A DNA stretch of 47,947 nucleotides from Xanthomonas nasturtii (GCF_001660815.1 NZ_LYMI01000031.1:1-47947); one strand, 5' to 3'. Positions 20,046 to 30,920 are shown, counted from the stretch's first letter. The notes: a model not told the origin generated them from the sequence alone. Program-made: numbers and translations.

Positions 20046-22645
20046 TCGATCTTCGCGCCACCGCCCGCCTGCAGCTGCATGCCGGCTTCACCCTGCACGA
20101 CGCGCTCGCGCAGGTGCCGTACTACGCCGGCCTGGGCATCAGCCATCTATATCTGTCGCCGATCGGCACCGCGGTGCCGGGCTCCACGCACGGCTACGAC
20201 AATATCGACCCGACCGTGGTCAATCCCGAGCTCGGTGGCGAAGAGGCACTGGTCGCGTTGTCGCAAGCCGCACGCGAACACGGCATGGGCCTGATCGCCG
20301 ACATCGTGCCCAACCACATGGCCACGCATGCGCAAAACGCCTGGTGGTGGGATGTGTTGCGCAACGGCCGCAGCGCCAGGCACGCCGATTGGTTCGACAT
20401 CGATTGGCGCGCGCCTGGGCGCGATGGGAAGTTGTGGCTGGCCGTGCTGGACCGCCCGTATGCCACCGCGCTGGCCGAAGGTCTGATCACCCTGGTGGTC
20501 GAAGACGACGGCAGTGCCGCACTGGCGCATTACGACCAGCGCTACCCGATCCGCGCGCAGACGCTGGAGGTGCCGGACAAAGCGGCACGCGCGCAGTGGC
20601 TGCGCGACTACAACGACGGCGCCAAGCGCGGCGATGGCCGCCTGCACAAGTTGATCGAGCGCCAACCGTATCGCCTGAACTGGTGGCGTGTGGGCAACGA
20701 CATGCTCAACTACCGCCGCTTCTTCGACATCACCTCGCTGGTGGCGCTGCGGGTGGAACTGCCGGCCGTGTTCGACGCGGTGCATGCGCTGCCGCTGCGG
20801 CTGGTGGCCGAAGGCCATCTGGACGGCCTGCGCATCGACCACGTGGATGGGCTCACCGACCCCACCGGCTATGTGCGCAAGCTGCGCAGCCGGCTGGATG
20901 CGGCCGGCCGCACGCGCGGGCTCAAGCCCGGCACGCTGGGGCTGTATCTGGAAAAGATTCTCGCTCCCGGCGAGCACCTGCCGGCCGACTGGCCCTGCGA
21001 TGGCACCACCGGTTACGACTTCATGGACCAGGTGGGCGGCGTGCTGCACGACGCGGCCGGCTTCAAGCCGTTGGCGCGGGCCTGGCAGCGGGTGAGCGGA
21101 CGCAGTGGCGATTTCGCGCAGGAAGAACGCGCTGCACGCGACGAGATTTTGCGTGGCCCGCTGCAGACCGAATTCAACCGCGCTGTCGGTGCGCTGTCGG
21201 CACTGGCACGGCTGGACCCGCCTACGCGCGAGTTCAGCCCGCAGATGCTGGCGCGTGGTTTATGCGTGCTGCTGCGCTGGTTCCCGGTGTACCGCACCTA
21301 CGCCGGCGCCAAGGGCGTGACCGGCAGCGAAGCCGAGCGCCTGCGCGCCACCGCTGCGCAGGCACGCGACGGCATGCCCGAATCGATCGTCGCAGCCGTG
21401 GATGCCATCGAGCGCTGGCTGCTCGACGATGCCGGCGCCGACCGCGCGCAGATCGCCTTGCGCCGCATCCTGCGCCGGCGTGTGGAGCAGCTGTCTGCAC
21501 CGCTCAATGCCAAGGCGGTGGAAGACACCGCGTTCTACCGGCATGGCGTGCTGCTCTCGCGTAACGAGGTCGGTAGCCATCCGACCCATTTCGCCAACGA
21601 GGCCGCCGAGTTCCACGCGCAGAATGCCGAGCGCGCCAAGCATTACCCGCGCGCGCTGCTGGCCACCGCCACGCACGATCACAAGCGTGGCGAAGACCTG
21701 CGCATGCGGCTGGCGGTGCTGTCCGAACAGCCGCGGTGGTGGGTCGAGCAGAGTGCCCAGTTCGATGCCCTGGCCGAAGCGCTGGAATCGCCCGCCCTGG
21801 CCGGTGGCGACCAGCAGATGCTGTGGCAGACCCTGGTGGCCGCATGGCCGGTCGGGTTGGGCGCCGACCAGGCCGAGCCGCTGGCCGCCTACGCCGAGCG
21901 CGTGGCGCAGTGGCTGCTCAAGGCGGTGCGCGAAGCCAAGCTGCATACCAGCTGGACCGATGGCTCGGCCGCCTACGAACAGGCCGTGCAGGCAACGGTG
22001 GAGCAGGTGCTGAGCAGCCGCGCCGGGTTGCCGCTGCGTCGCGCCTTGCTGCGCGCCAGCAACCACATCGCCGCCGCCGGCGCGCGCAACGGGCTGGTGC
22101 AAACCACGCTGCGCCTGACCGTGCCCGGCGTGCCCGATCTATACCAGGGCACCGAAGGTTGGGATCTGTCGCTGGTGGACCCGGACAACCGCCGCCCGGT
22201 CGATTACGCGCAACGCCAGCAGTGGCTGGCGCAGGCGCGCGACTTCAATACCCTGCTGCGCGGCTGGCGCGATGGCGCGGTCAAGGCGCGGCTCACCGCG
22301 CTGCTGCTGCAGCTGCGTGGCGAACATCCGGCGCTGTTTGCGAAGGGCGACTATCAGCCGTTGAACGTGGCTGTCAGTGGCGATGCGCAGGTGCTGGCGT
22401 TTCGTCGCCAGTACCGCGGGCAGGCGTTGGTGGTTGCAGTCATCCGCTTGGGTGCCGGCGCGCAGGACGAGGGCGACCTGCCGTTGCTGGTGCCGCCGGC
22501 CACCTGGGGTCAGGCAACGTTAGCCTTGGCGGAGGGCACATACCGTAATGTGCTCGACGGCAGCACGCTGCAGCCGCAGCGCGGCCGCCTGGCGCTATCG
22601 ATGGTGTTTGCACGCGCGCCGGTGGCTGTGTTGTTGTCCCAATAA
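20042..22645 (+). CDS. treY: Malto-oligosyltrehalose synthase TreY
   Basis: GH13 isomerase that turns the reducing-end maltose of a maltodextrin into a trehalosyl unit, the substrate of TreZ. The 867-residue protein begins with the family-specific RATARLQLHAGFTL and GISHLYLSPIGTA...GSTHGYD. It carries D266 in LRIDHVDGL, E304 in LYLEKIL, and ATHDHKRGED, with VPGVPDLYQGTE near the C-terminus. The ATG overlaps the malQ stop. It is the last of five tightly coupled genes. Confidence 0.96.
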   Translation: MIDLRATARLQLHAGFTLHDALAQVPYYAGLGISHLYLSPIGTAVPGSTHGYDNIDPTVVNPELGGEEALVALSQAAREHGMGLIADIVPNHMATHAQNAWWWDVLRNGRSARHADWFDIDWRAPGRDGKLWLAVLDRPYATALAEGLITLVVEDDGSAALAHYDQRYPIRAQTLEVPDKAARAQWLRDYNDGAKRGDGRLHKLIERQPYRLNWWRVGNDMLNYRRFFDITSLVALRVELPAVFDAVHALPLRLVAEGHLDGLRIDHVDGLTDPTGYVRKLRSRLDAAGRTRGLKPGTLGLYLEKILAPGEHLPADWPCDGTTGYDFMDQVGGVLHDAAGFKPLARAWQRVSGRSGDFAQEERAARDEILRGPLQTEFNRAVGALSALARLDPPTREFSPQMLARGLCVLLRWFPVYRTYAGAKGVTGSEAERLRATAAQARDGMPESIVAAVDAIERWLLDDAGADRAQIALRRILRRRVEQLSAPLNAKAVEDTAFYRHGVLLSRNEVGSHPTHFANEAAEFHAQNAERAKHYPRALLATATHDHKRGEDLRMRLAVLSEQPRWWVEQSAQFDALAEALESPALAGGDQQMLWQTLVAAWPVGLGADQAEPLAAYAERVAQWLLKAVREAKLHTSWTDGSAAYEQAVQATVEQVLSSRAGLPLRRALLRASNHIAAAGARNGLVQTTLRLTVPGVPDLYQGTEGWDLSLVDPDNRRPVDYAQRQQWLAQARDFNTLLRGWRDGAVKARLTALLLQLRGEHPALFAKGDYQPLNVAVSGDAQVLAFRRQYRGQALVVAVIRLGAGAQDEGDLPLLVPPATWGQATLALAEGTYRNVLDGSTLQPQRGRLALSMVFARAPVAVLLSQ

Positions 22646-22671
22646 GTGACCCCCCGAGAGAAACGTACGCA

Positions 22672-22857
22672 ATGAACGACATGGAACGGCAAGCCCGGCT
22701 TGCCCAGTTGGCACAGGAGATCTGGGAAGCGGAAGGCCGCCCGGACGGGCACGCGGACCGCCACTGGGCCATGGCCGAGCGCCTGGTGGATGCCGAAGAG
22801 CGCGCCGCCGAGCAGGCCGCCGAGCATACGGTCACGCCCATCACTGCACGCCAGTAA
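22672..22857 (+). CDS. DUF2934 small protein
   Basis: A 61-residue protein with the DUF2934 signature: a helix (RQARLAQLAQEIWEAEGRP) and DGHADRHWAMAERLVDAEE. The pattern WExEGRPxGxxxxHWxxAE is characteristic. The family's function is unknown. It lies 26 bases after treY and 110 before glgX, on the same strand, so it is very probably part of the glycogen/trehalose operon. GAGAGAAA precedes the ATG. The conserved acidic/basic helix may be a protein-interaction module, but that is conjecture. Confidence 0.85.
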   Translation: MNDMERQARLAQLAQEIWEAEGRPDGHADRHWAMAERLVDAEERAAEQAAEHTVTPITARQ

Positions 22858-22967
22858 CGCGGCCTTTGTCACCTTGCACGGGCGCAGTACCACGCCCGTG
22901 CAGGATGACCTGCCGCTGCAAACGCAATCGCACACCGTCTTGAGTTCACCGTTCTAAGGAGTTACCG

Positions 22968-25130
<2,163 letters not shown>

Positions 25131-25146
25131 TGGCGAGGACGGCCTG

Positions 25147-25776
25147 ATGGATGTCTTGTTGGCAGGGGCGACCGGCCTGGTCGGCAAGCAGGTGTTGCAG
25201 CAATTGCTGGCCGACGCGCGCTGTACGGGCGTGGTGGCGATCACGCGGCGGCCGCTCACGCAGATTCACCCCAAGCTGCGCAATCAGGTAATCGACTTCG
25301 AACGGCTCGATCACTGGACGGCACCGCGCATGGAAGCGGCAATCTGCGCCCTGGGCAGCACCATGAAACAGGCCGGCTCGCGCGAGGCGTTCTACCGCAT
25401 CGACCACGATTACCCGATGGCCATCGCACGCGCAGCCTGTGCGCAAGGCACCTCGGTCTTCGTGCTGAACTCGGCGGCCGGTGCCAATGCGCAATCGCGC
25501 ATCTTCTATAGCCGCGTCAAGGGCGAACTGGAACGCGATCTGCGCGACATCGGCTTCCCCTCGCTGACTTTCGTGCGCCCCGGCCTTATCGGCGGCGAAC
25601 GCGAGGAGCGCCGTACCGGCGAACATTTCGGCAGCCTGGTGCTGGGCGCGCTCGGCCCGATCCTGCCGCGCCGCTTCCGGATCAATCCGGCCGAACGGAT
25701 TGCTGCGGCGATGGTGGCTGCAGCGCTGGCCCCGGCGCGTGGCGAGCATAGTGTCGAGGCGGCGGAGCTGGTGTAG
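25147..25776 (+). CDS. NAD(P)-binding Rossmann-fold protein (NmrA/HTATIP2-like)
   Basis: A 209-residue atypical short-chain dehydrogenase-type protein. The nucleotide motif GATGLVGKQV is at the N-terminus, with an ALGSTMKQAGSREAF segment, LNSAAGANAQSRIFYSRVKGELE (Tyr and Lys in the YxxxK position) and RPGLIGG. Similar proteins are annotated as NAD(P)H-binding or semialdehyde-dehydrogenase-like; the substrate is unknown. I chose the internal ATG at 25147 because the fold begins there. It follows glgX by 16 bases and may be co-transcribed, but a metabolic link to glycogen is not shown. Confidence 0.8.
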   Translation: MDVLLAGATGLVGKQVLQQLLADARCTGVVAITRRPLTQIHPKLRNQVIDFERLDHWTAPRMEAAICALGSTMKQAGSREAFYRIDHDYPMAIARAACAQGTSVFVLNSAAGANAQSRIFYSRVKGELERDLRDIGFPSLTFVRPGLIGGEREERRTGEHFGSLVLGALGPILPRRFRINPAERIAAAMVAAALAPARGEHSVEAAELV

Positions 25777-25804
25777 CAGCTGCGTCGATTGCTTGGCTTG
25801 TATA

Positions 25805-25866
25805 GGAGCGCGCTTGCGCGCGATGAGGCATCATCGGGAACGCTTCAACGCGCGCAAGCGCGCTCC
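25805..25866. repeat. Large inverted repeat, 18-bp arms
   Basis: Arms 25805-25822 and 25849-25866 are perfect 18-base reverse complements (GGAGCGCGCTTGCGCGCG) around a 26-base loop. The hairpin sits between the convergent ends of the NAD(P)-binding gene and the SDR, so it may act as a bidirectional terminator. The sequence resembles a dispersed Xanthomonas palindromic repeat distinct from the CCCTCTCCC family. Confidence 0.8.
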
Positions 25867-25889
25867 GACAGAGCTATTGTGCTACCTGC

Positions 25890-26648
25890 TCACACGCCCA
25901 ACGACTGCCCACCATCCACCGCCAGCACTTGGCCGGTGATCCAGCGCGCCTGTGGTGAGGCAAGGAACAACGCGGCGTCGGCAATGTGTTGTACCTGCCC
26001 GAAGCCACCGAACGGAATGCTGTCGCGGATGCGTGCATATAACTCTGGTTCCTCGCGGCTGCGCGTGTCCCACAGTCCACCGGGGAACTCGATGGACCCC
26101 GGTGCGATGGCATTGACGCGGATACGCTCGCGCGCCAACTCTGCAGCCAGGGTGGTGGTGTAGTAATTCAGCGCCGCCTTGGCGGTGGAATAGGCGATCG
26201 CGCGTGGGGTTGGGCGTTGTGCGTTGATCGAGCTGATGTTGAGGATCACGGCTGCATCGCTGCTGCGTAGATACGGCAAGGCGGCGCGATTGCAGCGCAC
26301 CGCGGCCATCAGGTCGACATCCAGTCCGGCCTGCCAACTTGCATCGTCGTTGCCATGTCCGTAGCCGGAGGCGTTGTTGATCACCACGTCCAGGCCATCC
26401 AGCGCCTGCGCGGCGGCCTGTACATAGGCATCGATCTGGGTGGCGTCGGCCAGGTCGCAGGGCAGTGTGTGCACCGGCGCGCCATGCGTTGCCAATGCGC
26501 TCGCAGCCTGTGCAAGGCCGGCGGCATTGCGTGCGCAGATCGAGACCTGCGCGCCGTGACGCACGAATGCCTGGGCGATTGCCAGGCCGATGCCACGGCT
26601 GCCGCCGGCGATCAACACGCGTTGCGGGCGAACAGCGGTGTTTGACAT
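25890..26648 (-). CDS. Short-chain dehydrogenase/reductase (classical SDR)
   Basis: A 252-residue classical SDR. The cofactor motif is GGSRGIG (15-21), then CDLAD, NNASG (91-95), catalytic Ser in NISSIN (about 140), YSTAK (Y153, K157) and the C-terminal APGSIEFPGGLW and GQVLAVDGGQS. The residue after the second strand (CARN) suggests NADP preference. The active site is complete, so it is probably functional. The substrate is unknown. It is convergent with the upstream operon and borders a decayed region. Confidence 0.9.
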   Translation of the reverse strand: MSNTAVRPQRVLIAGGSRGIGLAIAQAFVRHGAQVSICARNAAGLAQAASALATHGAPVHTLPCDLADATQIDAYVQAAAQALDGLDVVINNASGYGHGNDDASWQAGLDVDLMAAVRCNRAALPYLRSSDAAVILNISSINAQRPTPRAIAYSTAKAALNYYTTTLAAELARERIRVNAIAPGSIEFPGGLWDTRSREEPELYARIRDSIPFGGFGQVQHIADAALFLASPQARWITGQVLAVDGGQSLGV

Positions 26649-27025
26649 GGCGACTGCCCGATTCGGAAACCGGCATTATCCGACAGCCGCGCGCGACCGG
26701 GTTGCCACGCGTATCGCCAGTGAGGCACGGACCACCATCGCTGTGCACGCTTGCGTGGCACCGGCACGTTGATTGCAGCGGTCTGCATCGCCGCATTGCG
26801 CAGCGCTGCAAAAACCGGCATGCGCAAACGCACGCGACACCACCACGTACGGTGGCGACCGCTGCCAGCTCGCTGCCATGTGCGATCGGCGTTGCCTGCG
26901 CCACACGCCTCATCACCGCTGGCAATCAGCTCATGCCGTTTTTGCTTGCCCGGCGCTAACCAAAGGTTTACATACCGGCGCCCCGCTGCGGGCACAACGT
27001 GCGAGTCATTCAGTGGGATTTGCAC
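26649..27025. other. Intergenic region without a recognised gene
   Basis: About 377 bases. Small open frames on both strands show no family resemblance and shift between frames. The segment precedes the FAD-protein fragment at 27026 and may hold remnants of deleted genes. No promoter, hairpin or repeat was recognised. Confidence 0.5.
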
Positions 27026-27106
27026 ATGGAAACCCATATCACCGTCATCGGCGCCGGCTTCTGCGGCACCGCGCTGGTGCGTGCGCTGGCACAGACGGCC
27101 GATAGG
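27026..27106 (+). pseudogene. N-terminal fragment of an FAD/NAD(P)-binding protein
   Basis: About 27 residues, METHITVIGAGFCGTALVRAL, form a typical dinucleotide-binding beta-alpha unit (GxGxxG). The similarity ends near 27106, where unrelated sequence follows in the same frame. The rest of such a protein (several hundred residues) is missing, so this is a deletion remnant. Confidence 0.6.
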
Positions 27107-27229
27107 CATATGCAGAACTGTGCACCCGAGCACGCGCTTTGCCGAACAGCGCAAACATGCGGCGCGATGCGTAGTGCGGCGCGCGGCATCGAGCTGGGCT
27201 GGGTCATGGTGATCGTCCCGGACAATCTG

Positions 27230-27553
27230 ATGTCCAGAGCGCTTGATTCCCTCCTCTGCCTGGAGTTCGCCCTGCCCCGGCTTGCTCCCGCTGTCTTTGC
27301 CGCTGCGCTGTGTGCCTGTGCCGTGCCTGCCATGGCCAGCACATCGCTCAATTCGCGTGCCGACGTCATCGCCGCACTGGACGCCGGCTACGACGTCAGC
27401 CTGACCACCGATCTCAGTCGCTGCACGCCCGAACAGGGCACGCCGGCCAGCCAGACCCGCGGCGGCGGCCATCGATGCCTACCGCATCACCGAGGACGGC
27501 ACGGTCGCGTTCTCCGGCTCGCACTTCACCGTGGCCAGTAATGACAAGGTGCG
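27230..27553 (+). pseudogene. virK: virK-family gene, frameshifted and truncated
   Basis: VirK (PF06903) proteins are small exported proteins associated with virulence regulons in Xanthomonas. The first frame gives a signal peptide (PAVFAAALCACAVPAMA) and VIAALDAGYDVSLTTDLSRC. Near 27455-27465 the coding sequence changes frame, continuing as IDAYRITEDGTVAFSGSHF. It then runs into the REP-like repeat at 27576 and the remaining C-terminal part is absent. Two independent lesions show this copy is dead. The family assignment rests on the ALDAG...V..DLS.C and DAYRI..DGT..FS..HFTV pattern. Confidence 0.7.
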
Positions 27554-27575
27554 CAAGCAATCCAGGCTTCGCACG

Positions 27576-27695
27576 TACCCTCATCCGCCCCTGCGGGGCA
27601 CCTTCTCCCGGCGGGAGAAGGGACGTCTTTTCGCTGTGCAGGGGAGTGCGCGCGGCCGTAGCCCCTCTCCTGCGGGAGAGGGGTGAGGGTACGGG
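27576..27695. repeat. REP-like repeat pair (types B and A) inside decayed virK
   Basis: ACCCTCATCCGCCCCTGCGG then a CTTCTCCCGG/GGGAGAAGGG palindrome (type B). About 35 bases later comes CCCCTCTCCTGCGGGAGAGG with the GTGAGGGTACG tail (type A). The pair marks the point where virK similarity stops. Confidence 0.75.
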
Positions 27696-27782
27696 GCGTA
27701 GCCACGCGTGGCGGTTGGTGGTCAGAAACAGAAACATGTAAGCATCACCTGCACGAACGCTGGAAATCGGCGGCGTTGTAGG

Positions 27783-28091
27783 TCATGGCATTAGATGCAT
27801 GATGCCGGCGTTGTTGACCAGCCCATCGATTGCGCCATACGCCGCGATCAGTGCTGCCACGCCGGCGTTGACCGAGTCCTTGTTGGCGACATCCATTTCC
27901 AGCACCAGCGCTTGGCCGCCCGCCTGCTCGATGTCCGACTTCAACGCCTGCAGTCGGTCGGTGCGCCGCGCCGCAAGGCCGACCTTCATGCCTGCCGCTG
28001 CGGGTTTCTTTGCCGTTGCGTTGCCGATGCCGCTGGAGGCGCCGGTAATCAAGGCCACTTTGCCGTGGAACTCATTCGTTGATTTGGACAG
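27783..28091 (-). pseudogene. Truncated short-chain dehydrogenase
   Basis: About 102 codons encode the N-terminal half of a classical SDR: SKSTNEFHGKVALITG, then ASSGIGNATAKK, LEMDVANKDSV and GLVNNAGIM, followed at once by HLMP and a stop. The catalytic Ser/Tyr/Lys region is absent. The codon where family members have ATG reads CTG (28089-28091), so the normal start is lost too. It diverges from the HxlR regulator, a common regulator/target arrangement, but the target gene here is broken. Confidence 0.75.
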
Positions 28092-28214
28092 TCTCTCGTC
28101 GGTTGTCGATACGGGATTGGACGCGGCCAGGCCCCGTCGAATCGGTTGTCAGTATCAGCGAGATGATGTCCATCCTATACCTGGTTTCAATTACGCACCT
28201 GGGGGTAACTCGAT

Positions 28215-28736
28215 ATGGCCGAGGAAACCGCTGCCCCCTGCGACCTCTATCGCCTTGCGGACATCCGCACGGTGCTGGAGCCGATCGCCAACAAGTGGTC
28301 GGTCATGATCATGACGGTGCTATGCAACGGGCCAATGCGCTTCAACCGGATCAAACGGCAACTGGATGGCGTGACGCACAAATCGCTGACCGAAGCGCTG
28401 CGGCGGCTGCAACGGATCGGGTTGATCAGCAGGGAAGTGATTTCTTCGTCGCCGGTGGCCGTGCAATACCGGCGCACGCCGTTGGGCGACACCCTGGAAG
28501 CGCCGCTGATCGCGCTGCTGCACGGGTGCCAGGACCGCGCCAATGAGGTGATTGCAGCCGAGCAGGCGTTTGCAGCCAGTCCCCCCGCTGCGGCCTTGGA
28601 ACCGGCATCTGCAGTTCTGCGGCGACCTGGAAGCGGCCGGTATTTTCAGTCGTGCGCCATACGTGGAGTGCTGCTGGATGGGGGGCGTCGGCCCGGCGAC
28701 TCATTGCCCCGATCAGTCTGCGAGCCTGCTGATTGA
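28215..28736 (+). CDS. HxlR-family winged-helix transcriptional regulator
   Basis: DNA-binding regulator of the HxlR type (related to MarR). The conserved core spans residues 10-115: IANKWSVMIMTVLCNGPMRFNRIKR, GVTHKSLTEALRRLQRIGLISRE, and YRRTPLGDTL. These regulators usually control a divergent oxidoreductase, here the truncated SDR. The protein is 173 residues, longer than the usual 110-150. The last 50 residues (from about 125) are Pro/Arg-rich and unlike the family, so the 3' end may be frameshifted. GGGG stands shortly before the ATG. Confidence 0.85.
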   Translation: MAEETAAPCDLYRLADIRTVLEPIANKWSVMIMTVLCNGPMRFNRIKRQLDGVTHKSLTEALRRLQRIGLISREVISSSPVAVQYRRTPLGDTLEAPLIALLHGCQDRANEVIAAEQAFAASPPAAALEPASAVLRRPGSGRYFQSCAIRGVLLDGGRRPGDSLPRSVCEPAD

Positions 28737-28814
28737 TCCACCGGAACGCCGACGATTCACCCACAACGGCTGTGTGGCCTCACAATAGGCGGCCAGTTCC
28801 CAACCGATGTCGCC

Positions 28815-29150
28815 ATGCGCAAGACCTACCAGCTCAACCTCGAAGGCAAGAACCGCGATCGTCTGCTGGAGTCCAGCAAGAACGAGATCCGCAAGTACAT
28901 CCGCCGCGAGCGCCGCAAGGACCTGCCGGAGGGCGCGGATTACTGGGACTTCGACATGCGCTTCGGCGTGGATGAGGCCAGCGCGCAGCCGTTGCCGCCG
29001 GCCGAGCTGATCCGTTCGATCAATGCGCTCACCAGCGAGGGTGGCGAGCAGTTTTTCGTGGAAATCCTGCGCAAGCCGGGCAAGCGCACGCCGCGCGCAG
29101 GGAGCGACCACGGCTTCGGTGATGGCGAGCTGGATTTCGAGCAGGATTGA
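28815..29150 (+). CDS. DUF6172-type small protein
   Basis: A 111-residue charged cytoplasmic protein. The pattern MRKTYQLNLEGKNRDRLLE, then IRKYIRRERRKDLPEGADYW, DFDMRFG and FFVEILRKPGKR matches the family annotated as DUF6172, as I recall it. No catalytic motif is recognised and the function is unknown. The basic RRERRK stretch could contact nucleic acid, which is conjecture. It is convergent with the downstream helicase gene. Confidence 0.7.
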   Translation: MRKTYQLNLEGKNRDRLLESSKNEIRKYIRRERRKDLPEGADYWDFDMRFGVDEASAQPLPPAELIRSINALTSEGGEQFFVEILRKPGKRTPRAGSDHGFGDGELDFEQD

Positions 29151-29284
29151 GGCCGCACCCTGCGTCGGCAGTTTCACTGCGCACCGCGGCATTACCGTCG
29201 TTGAGCATCGCGACAGATCGCTAGCCGCGATGCGTGCGCAGGTCCGTCAGGGCCGCTGCGCCAGGGAGCACCACATCGCCGCGC

Positions 29285-30586
29285 TCAGTCGGGTTTTGCG
29301 GACGCCGCCGCCGCGCGCAGCTTGTCTTTCTTGCTGGGCCGCTTGCCCTTGATGCCGCCGTTGTTCTCCGGCGCGGCCGCATCCACGCCTTGTGCTTCAC
29401 TCGCAGGCCTGGCGTTTGCAGGCGTTTCTGTCGTCGCCGTCGGTTCGAACCCGGCGACAACGCGCGTGGCGACCCGCAGGCCCTGGCGTTTTTCGATCAG
29501 CCGCCATTGCTGCGCGCTTTCGGCCGTGACGAAGCTGATCGCCACGCCGCGGGCACCGGCGCGTGCGGTGCGGCCGATGCGGTGGGTGTAGTCGACGGTG
29601 GAGCGGGGCAGGTCGTAATTGAGTACCGCAGGCAAGGCGTCTATATCGATGCCGCGCCCGGCCAGATCGGTGGCCACCAGCACCTGCACTTGCGCCTGTT
29701 TGAAGGCCCGCAACGTGCGTTCGCGGCGGCCCTGGCTCAATTCGCCATGCAGCGGCATCGCCTCGATGCCGGTCTTGCTCAATTTTTCGGCGACCTTCTC
29801 GGCGGTGTGGCGGCTGGCGACGAAGACCAGCAGCTGCGGCCATGCGTGTTCCTGCAGCAGATGACGCAGCAGCGCGGTGCGCTGGGCGGTATCCACCGCG
29901 ATCGCCTGTTGCACGATCGCCGGTGCCTGTTCGGGCGTGGCCTCGATGGTGATGCGCAAGGGATCGCGCAGACGTCGCTTGGCCAGCGACGCGATGGTGG
30001 GCGGAAACGTGGCCGACACCAGCACGCTCTGCCGCTGCGCCGGCAATAGCGCAAGGATGCGATCGAGTTCGGTACCGAAGCCCAGTTCCAGCAGGCGGTC
30101 GGCTTCGTCCAGCACCAGCGTGGCCACCTCGCTCAGGCGCAGTGCGTTGTGATCGACCAGATCCAGCAGCCGGCCCGGTGTGGCCACCACGATGTCGGCG
30201 CCACCGCGCAGCGCCAGCAGCTGCGGGTTGATCGAACTGCCGCCGGTGGCGGCAACGATCTTGAGCCGTCGCGGCAGGTGCGCAGCCAGCTGGCGCAACG
30301 TGGCCTCCACCTGTGCGGCAAGTTCGCGGGTGGGCACCAGCACCAACGCACCCAGCACGCGTGGCGCGGTCTCCGGTGCCAGCATGCGTTGCTGCAGCAA
30401 CGGCAACGCATAGGCCAGGGTCTTGCCCGAACCGGTCTGCGCCATCGCAATCAGATCGCGTCCGGCCAGCATCGGCGAAATCATGGCGACCTGGATCGGC
30501 GTGAGCGTGCGCACACCGGCCCTGGCGAGCGCGGACTCGAACGAGGGCGGTAGCTGTAGCGACAGCAAATCTGCTTTCAGTGACAT
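29285..30586 (-). CDS. DEAD-box ATP-dependent RNA helicase (RhlE-type)
   Basis: A 433-residue RNA helicase with the full motif set: Q motif (TPIQ), Walker A TGSGKT (51-56), PTRELA, TPGRL, DEAD (160-163), SAT (191-193), ATDLAGRGID and HRIGRTARAG. The C-terminal extension is low-complexity and Lys-rich (KGKRPSKKDKLR), as in RhlE-like proteins that act in ribosome assembly or RNA decay. The frame is open 30 codons upstream, but helicase similarity begins at the ATG at 30586 (MSLKADLLSLQLP). It is a single gene. Confidence 0.95.
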   Translation of the reverse strand: MSLKADLLSLQLPPSFESALARAGVRTLTPIQVAMISPMLAGRDLIAMAQTGSGKTLAYALPLLQQRMLAPETAPRVLGALVLVPTRELAAQVEATLRQLAAHLPRRLKIVAATGGSSINPQLLALRGGADIVVATPGRLLDLVDHNALRLSEVATLVLDEADRLLELGFGTELDRILALLPAQRQSVLVSATFPPTIASLAKRRLRDPLRITIEATPEQAPAIVQQAIAVDTAQRTALLRHLLQEHAWPQLLVFVASRHTAEKVAEKLSKTGIEAMPLHGELSQGRRERTLRAFKQAQVQVLVATDLAGRGIDIDALPAVLNYDLPRSTVDYTHRIGRTARAGARGVAISFVTAESAQQWRLIEKRQGLRVATRVVAGFEPTATTETPANARPASEAQGVDAAAPENNGGIKGKRPSKKDKLRAAAASAKPD

Positions 30587-30856
30587 CGCGCGATTATCCA
30601 CGCATTGTCGACGACGTGCATGCCGAAACGAAGTGCAGGTGCGCTTGCAGCACAGACCGATCCATGGTGCCGCCAAGCGGCGGCAACAAAAAATCGTTGT
30701 GTCGGTCCCAGGTCTGATGCATCCAATGCGATTTGCCCTCGGCCGTGGCCCGGTTTTGTGCGGATGGTTAATCGCCGGAGATCAGTTGTACAGATCACGC
30801 TTCAGCATGGATTATTACCGCTTATCTGCGATGCGTCGTTCAGCGATTTTCAGCTG

Positions 30857-30881
30857 TTCGCATTATCGCCTAGATCTTCGC
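30857..30881 (+). promoter_or_regulatory. PIP box (HrpX-binding site), perfect
   Basis: TTCGC (30857-30861), exactly 15 bases, then TTCGC (30877-30881). This is the exact consensus TTCGC-N15-TTCGC bound by HrpX, the AraC-type activator of type III secretion genes in Xanthomonas. It predicts induction of the effector gene in plants and in hrp-inducing conditions. Confidence 0.9.
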
Positions 30882-30914
30882 GCAACGGAAACAAGGTTTA
30901 CGATTAACGCGCTC

Positions 30915-30920
30915 TAATAT
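30915..30920 (+). promoter_or_regulatory. -10 element downstream of the PIP box
   Basis: TAATAT fits the YANNNT element of HrpX-dependent promoters and lies 33 bases after the PIP box, close to the usual 30-32. It places transcription start near 30927, which makes an ATG at 30933 unlikely as the translation start. Confidence 0.7.

Noticed and set aside
30423..30917. Plus-strand open frame of 164 codons before the effector (possible chaperone gene)
   Set aside because: It overlaps the helicase N-terminus antisense, is Arg/Cys-rich and lacks the acidic helical character of type III chaperones.
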